Positions 1-4,762 of a DNA stretch of 7,169 nucleotides are shown piece after piece. The notes below the pieces were generated by a model that saw only the letters and a list, made by a program, of their open reading frames with translations, was not told the origin of the DNA and ran no database searches. Numbering within the stretch: position 1 is the first letter of the stretch; each line of letters opens with the position of its first letter. This DNA is from RGIG5612 sp964528825. GTDB lineage: Bacteria; Bacillota; Clostridia; Lachnospirales; Lachnospiraceae. The DNA lies in the NCBI GenBank assembly GCA_964528825.1, contig CAZGVB010000057.1, positions 1 to 7,169 of the forward strand. Reading direction: 5' to 3'. A program made the position numbers and the translations under genes.

Positions 1-32
1 AGTGTGCTCGTCCCTACGAAAGCCTCGCTATC

Positions 33-267
33 GTTTTTGCAGCATATCATCACACCTCGCAGTGTTTAAAGTCGCAGTCCCGCCACCAGAAGCAGTTTTT
101 GCCATTTTTAGGAATCATCTTTTAAAATTGTCATCTCGGGATGTTCAAGCGTAGATACGGAAGCAATTTTTCAAACCATAAGGTACGAAAGACGTCTTCG
201 TAAAGCGTGGGACAGAGCTAAGTTCGGTGACAACGGACTCGCAGGCGATTACCCTTCAGTGACCTGC
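33..267. repeat. Divergent intergenic repeat, copy A (two conserved blocks)
   Basis: Two blocks here recur in the other large intergenic region of the window. Block 1 (33-63) begins GTTTTTGCAGCATATC and matches 4536-4564 at 15 of its first 16 bases, then loosely through a CACAC...CAGT tail. Block 2 (241-264) matches 4592-4615: its first ten bases (GCAGGCGATT) and last eight (CAGTGACC) are identical, with six mostly different bases between, and both copies are 24 long. The blocks lie about 208 bases apart here but only 56 apart in copy B. Block 2 can also pair with itself (GCAGG 241-245 with CCTGC 263-267). The intervening DNA carries an imperfect palindrome (TACGAA 184-189 with TTCGTA 197-202). 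No good reading frame spans the element on either strand. It could be a dispersed noncoding repeat, a small RNA, or decayed sequence; its class is unknown. Confidence 0.45.
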
Positions 268-307
268 AGCTACCCGCATACAGACGCAACAGTTGATTTT
301 TTGTCAT

Positions 308-313
308 TATAAT
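308..313 (+). promoter_or_regulatory. Weak -10-like element upstream of moaA
   Basis: TATAAT is a perfect -10 hexamer. The positions 16-18 bases upstream hold nothing like TTGACA, and TTGATT at 293-298 is only nine bases away. If it is used, the moaA transcript would have a leader of roughly 130 bases. No better promoter was found before moaA. Confidence 0.3.
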
Positions 314-381
314 GTAAAATTGCATTAGCCGGTTCTAAGTGTTCGGTATGGAAAGTAAGAAAAATACAGCAAAAATGGGAC

Positions 382-444
382 TCAAAGATCGTTTGCAGAT
401 ATATAGAAATGATCTTTTGATGATGAGACAGATTTGTCTCGGAG
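382..444 (+). promoter_or_regulatory. moaA leader: two hairpins abutting the ribosome binding site
   Basis: Hairpin 1 pairs AAAGATC (384-390) with GATCTTT (411-417) around a 20-base loop, and 382-383 can add two pairs with 419-420 across a bulge. Hairpin 2 pairs GAGACA (425-430) with TGTCTC (435-440) around a GATT loop. The Shine-Dalgarno GGAG occupies 441-444, immediately after hairpin 2, so folding could hinder ribosome loading. moaA leaders in many bacteria carry a molybdenum-cofactor riboswitch. I could not match this one to that motif, so the regulatory role is inference. Confidence 0.35.
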
Positions 445-450
445 ATGATA

Positions 451-1410
451 ATGAAGGATAATTACGGAAGAGAGATCACCTATCTGAGGATATCGGTGAC
501 AGAGCTGTGCAATCTGAGATGCCGCTATTGCATGCCCGAGGACGGGATATGCAAGCAGACGCACGCGGATATGCTGACAGAAGAGGAAATGATCATGGCC
601 GCACGGGCGGCGGCAGAGCTCGGTATTACAAAGATACGCATAACGGGAGGAGAGCCTCTTGTAAAAAAGAACATAGTCTCTATCTGCGATCATATTTCGC
701 ATATTCCGGGCATAAAAGAAGTATGTATAACGACTAACGGCGTTCTGCTGCCGGAGCTTGCAAGGCCTCTTAAGGAAGCGGGTGTAAAAAGATTCAATAT
801 AAGTCTGGATACCTTGAATCCGGAAAAGTACAGATATATCACCCGTATAGGAAGCCTGGACAAGGCAATGGAAGGGATACAGGCTGTACTCGATGCGGGT
901 TTTGAACGGACGAAGCTGAATGCGGTCCTTATAGGCGGATTCAATGATGATGAGATAGAAGATCTTGCCGCATTGACGATGAAAATGCCGATTGATATGC
1001 GCTTTATAGAGCTTATGCCGATGTATGACAGCGGGGATTTCGGACCGGATGCATTTATCAGTGCGGATAAGGTCAAAGAGGTATTGCATCTGGAAAATGC
1101 GCAGAGCGTGAGCTCCGGAGACGGAGTCGCACAGCTGTACAGGCTGGACGGTGCTCTCGGAAATATAGGACTCATAAGACCGGTGAGCGCACATTTTTGC
1201 GGGACTTGCAATAGGCTGAGGCTGACAGCAGACGGCAAGATAAAGCCCTGTCTTCATTCTGAGACTGAATATTCGCTTAAAGGACTTACTCAGGATGAGA
1301 TGAAGGAGGTCTTTAAAAAGGCAATAAACGGAAAGCCGCAATGGCATGGTGTGATGAGCTATGTCGAAAGGTCTCATGCAAACAGAAATATGAATCAGAT
1401 CGGCGGATGA
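451..1410 (+). CDS. moaA: GTP 3',8-cyclase MoaA (molybdenum cofactor biosynthesis)
   Basis: Radical SAM enzyme for the first step of molybdopterin synthesis: it rearranges GTP to 3',8-cyclo-7,8-dihydro-GTP in the cytoplasm, and MoaC then acts on the product. The 319-residue protein has the family's usual size. The N-terminal radical SAM cluster motif is C20-x3-C24-x2-C27 inside YLRISVTELCNLRCRYC. The SAM-binding TGGEP follows at 65-69. The C-terminal substrate-side 4Fe-4S cluster is C250-x2-C253-x13-C267. The protein ends in Gly-Gly, the conserved tail needed for activity in this family. I chose ATG 451 because GGAG at 441-444 is six bases upstream. The ATG at 445 would directly touch that site and adds only Met-Ile. 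The gene opens the cofactor block, with mobB following. All key cysteines are present, so it should be active. Confidence 0.96.
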   Translation: MKDNYGREITYLRISVTELCNLRCRYCMPEDGICKQTHADMLTEEEMIMAARAAAELGITKIRITGGEPLVKKNIVSICDHISHIPGIKEVCITTNGVLLPELARPLKEAGVKRFNISLDTLNPEKYRYITRIGSLDKAMEGIQAVLDAGFERTKLNAVLIGGFNDDEIEDLAALTMKMPIDMRFIELMPMYDSGDFGPDAFISADKVKEVLHLENAQSVSSGDGVAQLYRLDGALGNIGLIRPVSAHFCGTCNRLRLTADGKIKPCLHSETEYSLKGLTQDEMKEVFKKAINGKPQWHGVMSYVERSHANRNMNQIGG

Positions 1411-1492
1411 GAACTATGCCGATCGGGGGCTCTTGGATGCAGGTATGGCAGCAGCGGCAGAGCAAGCGGCGCTGATAGGGAAAGATATCATA

Positions 1493-2029
1493 ATGGCAGA
1501 GGAATTTAAGGAACAGATAAGCAATAAAAGAAAAAAGGTGCCGGTCATCGGCTTTGCGGCATATTCGGGAACGGGCAAGACAACGCTCATAGAAAAGATC
1601 ATCCCGCTGCTTAAGCGCAAGGGACTTACCGTGGCTGTTGTTAAGCATGACGCACATGGGCTCGTATTTGATACCGACGGCAAGGATTCTTCCAGATTTT
1701 CAAAGGCGGGTGCGGCATATTCCATAGTGAGCGGGCCGGGTCAGGCGGCTGTCTTTGTGGGAAGGAGCCTTGAGCCTGAGGAGGCTATATCCTTTGCACA
1801 GGATGCGGATCTTGTGATAGTAGAAGGGTACAAAAGGGGCAATTTTTCTCAAATAGGTATCAACAGAATGGCTACGGGCAAGGGATTTACAGATGAGATG
1901 AAGAGATTTGTCGCAGTCGTTACGGACGAGACAGATCTTGTATGTGATATTCCTGTCTTTGATATAAATGATGCAGAGGGCATAGCAGACTTTATATTCG
2001 AAAACAAGGATAGCTTTACGGCATATTAG
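1493..2029 (+). CDS. mobB: Molybdopterin-guanine dinucleotide biosynthesis accessory GTPase MobB
   Basis: P-loop GTPase that helps MobA form the guanine dinucleotide form of the Mo cofactor. From ATG 1493 the protein has 178 residues. The Walker A region is AYSGTGKTTL (23-32), followed by the MobB signature KHDAHG (52-57), the GKDSSRFSKAGA segment (64-75), and VEGYK (111-115). A TDETD...IPVFDIND region follows near the end, as is usual in MobB. The start is uncertain. The same frame stays open upstream, with an ATG at 1445 and a TTG at 1433, which would add 16 or 20 residues of Ala-rich sequence. ATG 1493 fits the family best, since MobB normally starts a few residues before the P-loop strand, but its ribosome binding site (GGGA, 1478-1481) is 11 bases away. 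The stop lies 13 bases before moaC, consistent with one operon. No mobA is in the window. Confidence 0.9.
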   Translation: MAEEFKEQISNKRKKVPVIGFAAYSGTGKTTLIEKIIPLLKRKGLTVAVVKHDAHGLVFDTDGKDSSRFSKAGAAYSIVSGPGQAAVFVGRSLEPEEAISFAQDADLVIVEGYKRGNFSQIGINRMATGKGFTDEMKRFVAVVTDETDLVCDIPVFDINDAEGIADFIFENKDSFTAY

Positions 2030-2042
2030 AGGAGCAGATCTT

Positions 2043-2531
2043 ATGCAAAATATGGAAGATTTTACACATTTTAATGAACAGGGCAGAGCCAAGATGGTAA
2101 ATGTCGGAGAAAAGCCGCAGACGGAGCGGACTGCTACGGCATACAGCTGCGTACTTGTAAGCCCCGAGACCTTTAGGCTCATAAAGACGGGAGGCATGAA
2201 AAAGGGCGACGTGCTTACAGTAGCTCAGATCGCGGGAGTAATGGGCGCAAAGCGCACCCCCGACATCATACCTATGTGTCATCCCATAAGCATTACCGGC
2301 ATAGATCTGAATCTGTCCCTGAATGAGGAAAAATATTCTGTAGAGATAGAGGCCACGGTATCGTGTACAGGCAGGACGGGAGTGGAGATGGAGGCTCTGA
2401 GTGCCGCATCTATCGCGGCTCTTACCGTATATGATATGTGCAAGGCTGTTCAAAAGGATATGGTCATAAGCGAGGTAAAGCTGCTTGATAAGAGCGGCGG
2501 CGTGCATGGTGATTTTCACAGAGAAAGATAA
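2043..2531 (+). CDS. moaC: Cyclic pyranopterin monophosphate synthase MoaC
   Basis: Converts the MoaA product, 3',8-cyclo-GTP, to cyclic pyranopterin monophosphate. The 162 residues are nearly the length of the E. coli enzyme (161), and recognisable motifs run end to end: FTHFNEQGRAKMV (7-19), PMCHPI (77-82), TGRTGVEMEALSAAS (109-123), YDMCKA (130-135) and KSGG (150-153). With an offset of three against E. coli numbering as I remember it, the catalytic and binding residues are all kept: K54, H80, E115, E117, D131 and K134. The AGAGGAG site at 2028-2034 is eight bases from the ATG. It starts only 13 bases after mobB and so is almost certainly co-transcribed. It is separated from mogA by an unusual repeat-filled gap. 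Confidence 0.96.
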   Translation: MQNMEDFTHFNEQGRAKMVNVGEKPQTERTATAYSCVLVSPETFRLIKTGGMKKGDVLTVAQIAGVMGAKRTPDIIPMCHPISITGIDLNLSLNEEKYSVEIEATVSCTGRTGVEMEALSAASIAALTVYDMCKAVQKDMVISEVKLLDKSGGVHGDFHRER

Positions 2532-2642
2532 AAAACATAAAGACAGAAGAACATAAAGACAGAAGGACATAAAAACAAAAGAACATAAAGATAAAAGAAC
2601 ACAAGGACAAAAGAATATAAAGCCAAAAGAATACATAAGCAA
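2531..2642 (+). repeat. Seven-copy 16-bp A-rich tandem repeat between moaC and mogA
   Basis: Seven units of exactly 16 bases follow one another without gaps from 2531 to 2642, with consensus AAGAACATAAAGACAA. Units 1, 2 and 4 are closest to it. Units 5-7 drift by several substitutions, and an eighth stretch (2643-2658) is barely recognisable. The array starts at the last base of the moaC stop codon and fills most of the 186-bp gap to mogA. The plus strand is almost free of T and G, so it has little ability to form hairpins. Sixteen is not a multiple of three, which argues against a coding repeat. A similar purine-rich composition appears after mogA at 3231-3275, but without a clear period. 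Confidence 0.85.
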
Positions 2643-2717
2643 AATGAAAAATGCTCAGATCACAGATCCGAGAGGGCATATGATAATCAATAAAGAAAAG
2701 CAAGGAAAGGCGGAAAA

Positions 2718-3230
2718 ATGATGATATACAGTGCGGCAGTGATAACTATAAGTGACAAGGGCTCGAGAGGAGAAAGAGAAGATACAAGCGGACCTTCTCT
2801 TTGCAGGATGCTCAAGGAGGCGGGCTATGATGTAAAATATACCAATATCTTGCCTGATGAAAAGGAGGAGATCGCAAACGAGCTCATCAAATGCGCGGAT
2901 CAGGAAAAGATAGCTCTTATCCTGACGACAGGTGGAACAGGATTTTCTCCGCGTGACGTTACTCCTGAGGCGACAATGTCTGTCATAGAAAGGCCCACTC
3001 CCGGCATTCCGGAGCTTATGAGAGCGGAAAGCATGAAGATCACGCCTCACGGATGTCTTTCAAGGGAGGCTGCCGGAATAAGAGGAAGGTCCCTTATTGT
3101 CAATCTCCCGGGAAGCGAGAAGGCATCGAGAGAAAACCTTCAGGCTGTTCTTGGCTCCCTTGCACATGGGCTCAAGATGCTTTATTCGGAAGGCTCGGCA
3201 GAATGCGCGGCAGAGCATCCGGCAAAATAA
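2718..3230 (+). CDS. mogA: Molybdopterin adenylyltransferase, MogA/MoaB family
   Basis: Activates molybdopterin by adenylylation so that MoeA can insert molybdate (or tungstate). The 170-residue protein is a single MoaB/Mog domain of normal length. SDKGSRGEREDTSG is at 12-25, the nucleotide and pterin loop TTGGTGFSPRDVTPEAT at 70-86, PGIPELMR at 95-102, and SREAAGIRGRSLIVNLPGS at 115-133. Asp80 in the SPRD motif is the conserved acidic residue. The ribosome binding site AAGGAAAGG (2703-2710) is seven bases before ATG 2718; the second ATG at 2721 is also possible. Although 186 bp separate it from moaC, strand and function suggest the same operon, and no convincing promoter was seen in the gap. 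A hairpin terminator follows. Sequence alone does not separate MogA from MoaB naming. Confidence 0.92.
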   Translation: MMIYSAAVITISDKGSRGEREDTSGPSLCRMLKEAGYDVKYTNILPDEKEEIANELIKCADQEKIALILTTGGTGFSPRDVTPEATMSVIERPTPGIPELMRAESMKITPHGCLSREAAGIRGRSLIVNLPGSEKASRENLQAVLGSLAHGLKMLYSEGSAECAAEHPAK

Positions 3231-3285
3231 AAGAGGCAAAAACAGACTTATAGGACAAAAAGTATAAGAAAATGATTGCAAAAAG

Positions 3286-3317
3286 ACAGGGCGTGCCGCA
3301 AGACCGCTCTGTTTTTT
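3286..3317. terminator. Bidirectional intrinsic terminator between convergent genes
   Basis: ACAGGGCG (3286-3293) pairs with CGCTCTGT (3305-3312) over eight base pairs, including one G-U, around an 11-base loop. It is followed by a T run (3312-3317) and preceded by an A run (3280-3284). The plus-strand reading gives a classic hairpin with U-tract ending the mogA transcript. The minus-strand reading has a shorter five-U tail and starts four bases after the acyltransferase stop codon, so the same hairpin probably serves both genes. Confidence 0.8.
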
Positions 3318-4383
3318 ATACCAAAAATCTCTTCGCAAATGGTATGCTGTTGAGTCCCGCGGATATGGCAAATGATATTATGAATGTAATGATGCCGATA
3401 ACGGGCACCGCAAGTAATGGAAAAAACGAGACTGCATTCAGATGGAATATCCGATCAAGCAGCAGCAGGATAAAGTCATGTACCAGATATGCGCCGAAAG
3501 AATATTCGGAAAGCCTTGCCGGGAGCGATGCGGGCATACATTTGGGGACAGAGCTTAGGTGGTTCATGAAAAAGATAAATGTTGCTGTAAGCGTAAGTAG
3601 GACGGCAATATTAAAGTTGCCGTGATAGATATCTGAGGGAGTCTTGGATGCTGCCGAATCTACAGATGAAAGGATGGCAGTGACCGGTATAGCGAGGATG
3701 CCCAAGATATAGATAATAGCCTCGGCCCTTCCTTGGATACGCTTTGCTCTGGAATACTCTTTATTCAGATAATAGCCGAGCAAAAAGAAAAATGAATATC
3801 CGCATACAGTATACATATGCATCTCTGTCATGCGGTCATGCAGACCCTTCATACATGCGTTGATCCAGCCGGGGGCAAATGTATCCGAAAGATTGAAAAG
3901 CGTAGGCAAAAGAAAGGAAAATATAAAGGAAAGCAGCAAAAAATATCTCAGCAGCTTTTCAGACCTTATGATGGCATTGAATATCGGAACGCACATATAC
4001 AGGCATATCAGCATGAGCAGAAACCAAAGGTGATAATGACCGTAAAAGAGTGAAAAACCAAAGTACCACAGTCCCGAGCTGCCGTCTGTATATGCGCAGT
4101 AGGCTACAGTCCAGATGATATAAGCGGCAAGCAGTCTGAGGATATATTTGAGATATAATTTCTTTATAGGGATGTCTCTGCCCAGAAAGAGCGCGCCGCT
4201 GATCATGACATACAAAAGCACCGCATGATCTGTCAGAGCCTTCCATACATTAAGTATATTCCAATACAGGCTGCCCACATCGAGCTCGTTCCATTTATAT
4301 GCGGCAGCATGAAGCAGCATTATTAAAAAAGCCGCAAATATCCTCAAATGATCGAAATATACAATCCTCTCTTCCCGCATCAC
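3316..4383 (-). CDS. Acyltransferase 3 family membrane protein
   Basis: Integral membrane protein of the acyltransferase-3 (OafA/WecH-like) family, which generally O-acylates cell-surface polysaccharides, lipids or peptidoglycan; the acceptor here cannot be told. The 355 residues are typical for a stand-alone member and are mostly hydrophobic, with around ten predicted membrane segments judged by eye. Family marks are YFDHLRIFAAFLIMLLH at 9-25 with the conserved histidine at 25, a GALFLGRD-IPIKKLYLKYILRLL segment, HLWFLLMLICLYMCVP in the middle, and SFGAYLVHDFILLL near the C terminus. The start is a GTG at 4383, ten bases after GGAGG (complement of 4394-4398); the next codon is an ATG (4380-4378) that could serve instead. 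It stands alone and converges on mogA. It has no evident functional tie to either neighbour. Confidence 0.88.
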   Translation of the reverse strand: MMREERIVYFDHLRIFAAFLIMLLHAAAYKWNELDVGSLYWNILNVWKALTDHAVLLYVMISGALFLGRDIPIKKLYLKYILRLLAAYIIWTVAYCAYTDGSSGLWYFGFSLFYGHYHLWFLLMLICLYMCVPIFNAIIRSEKLLRYFLLLSFIFSFLLPTLFNLSDTFAPGWINACMKGLHDRMTEMHMYTVCGYSFFFLLGYYLNKEYSRAKRIQGRAEAIIYILGILAIPVTAILSSVDSAASKTPSDIYHGNFNIAVLLTLTATFIFFMNHLSSVPKCMPASLPARLSEYSFGAYLVHDFILLLLDRIFHLNAVSFFPLLAVPVIGIITFIISFAISAGLNSIPFAKRFLV

Positions 4384-4418
4384 ACCCAGTGTGCCTCCGT
4401 CAACATCGCCTTTTCATG

Positions 4419-4447
4419 AGAATAACATAAAAAAAAATAAGGCACAA
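4419..4447 (-). promoter_or_regulatory. Possible promoter for the acyltransferase gene
   Basis: On the minus strand TTGTGC (4447-4442) and TATTCT (4424-4419) are separated by 17 bases, and the spacer is a long T run. The -35 match is poor (three of six). The gene's start is about 35 bases downstream. This is the best candidate seen, but it is weak. Confidence 0.25.
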
Positions 4448-4535
4448 GGAGGCAATCTTTGGAATCAGTATCATGATTGGCAAGACTTTTTAGTAATGAT
4501 GGCTTTTGTGTTGCGAGGAGCAGAAAACGCAGCTT

Positions 4536-4615
4536 GTTTTTGCGGCATATCTCACACGCACAGTACTAAAAAATGTCTGAATGAAAGATTTGCAGGCGAT
4601 TGCTTGACAGTGACC
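4536..4615. repeat. Divergent intergenic repeat, copy B
   Basis: This is the short copy of the element seen at 33-267. Block 1 (4536-4564, GTTTTTGCGGCATATC...) and block 2 (4592-4615, ten identical bases, six variable, eight identical) follow in the same order and orientation, but only 56 bases apart rather than about 208. No plausible protein spans it. Both copies sit a few tens of bases upstream of a TATAAT box in front of a plus-strand operon, so a regulatory or mobile origin is possible. The type is unassigned. Confidence 0.45.
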
Positions 4616-4621
4616 GTGTCA
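4605..4621. promoter_or_regulatory. Dyad TGACA-N7-TGTCA, possible operator
   Basis: A perfect 5-bp inverted repeat with a seven-base spacer ends 19 bases before the -35 box at 4641. A second short palindrome, ATGATGTCAT, follows at 4627-4636. The size and position suit a dimeric regulator of the ligase operon. The left half overlaps conserved repeat block 2, so it may be only part of that element. No regulator gene is in view. Confidence 0.3.
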
Positions 4622-4640
4622 TATAAATGATGTCATTTCA

Positions 4641-4669
4641 TTGAATATATCGGAAAAAATGTATATAAT
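4641..4669 (+). promoter_or_regulatory. Strong sigma-A type promoter of the acyl-CoA ligase-iorA unit
   Basis: TTGAAT (4641-4646) and TATAAT (4664-4669) are separated by exactly 17 bases, giving a perfect -10 and a four-of-six -35. The expected transcription start is about 4676, just before the first paired base (4679) of the leader RNA described next. That fit supports both calls. Confidence 0.75.
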
Positions 4670-4678
4670 CCATGGATA

Positions 4679-4755
4679 GGCTGCATCGGGAAGGATGCTG
4701 ATTCCCGAAAGACTTATGCCTGCAAAGGCAAAAATAAAAAATGCGGCCATGGGAG
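4679..4755 (+). promoter_or_regulatory. Structured leader RNA, three-way junction ending at the RBS; possible riboswitch of unknown class
   Basis: Three helices can be drawn. P1 pairs 4679-4686 (GGCTGCAT) with 4741-4748 (ATGCGGCC) over eight base pairs with one G-U. P2 pairs 4687-4692 (CGGGAA) with 4702-4707 (TTCCCG), closing a nine-base loop directly against P1. P3 pairs 4718-4721 (GCCT) with 4726-4729 (AGGC) under a GCAA (GNRA) tetraloop. Single-stranded joints are 4708-4717 and the A-rich 4730-4740. P1 ends two bases before the Shine-Dalgarno GGGAG (4751-4755), so its closure could block translation. An alternative hairpin, GCATC (4683-4687) with GATGC (4694-4698), would break both P1 and P2. 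I could not match this to any riboswitch class I know; the ligand, if any, is unknown. Confidence 0.5.
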
Positions 4756-4762
4756 AAATATT

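Noticed and set aside
28..105. Minus-strand 25-codon ORF (starts MAKTASGGG) inside repeat copy A
   Set aside because: There is no ribosome binding site before the ATG, and the matching part of copy B does not keep this frame. It is more likely a chance frame in noncoding repeat DNA.
1..313. tRNA, tmRNA or RNase P RNA in the left intergenic region
   Set aside because: I looked for cloverleaf arms, the CCA end, and the conserved tmRNA and RNase P core motifs on both strands and did not find a consistent set.
382..1377. Long minus-strand frame opposite moaA
   Set aside because: It is antisense to a gene with complete MoaA motifs, has no family resemblance, and is rich in Arg, Tyr and His as expected from a shadow frame.
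2016..2642. Minus-strand frame with hydrophobic Leu/Phe/Cys repeats before moaC
   Set aside because: Its membrane-like repeats are just the reverse reading of the 16-bp A-rich array, and the rest is antisense to moaC.
2531..2642. CRISPR array in the moaC-mogA gap
   Set aside because: The units are contiguous 16-bp repeats without unique spacers, so it is a simple tandem repeat.
2679..2687. TATGATAAT as a separate mogA promoter
   Set aside because: There is no acceptable -35 hexamer at 16-18 bases upstream. mogA is more likely read from the moaA transcript.
3272..3625. Plus-strand 117-codon frame opposite the acyltransferase
   Set aside because: It begins inside the terminator region, lies antisense to a well-supported membrane protein, and shows no recognisable motif.
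4391..4630. Plus-strand 79-codon frame in the intergenic region
   Set aside because: It has no ribosome binding site, its composition is unlike the neighbouring genes, it spans the repeat, and it resembles no known family.
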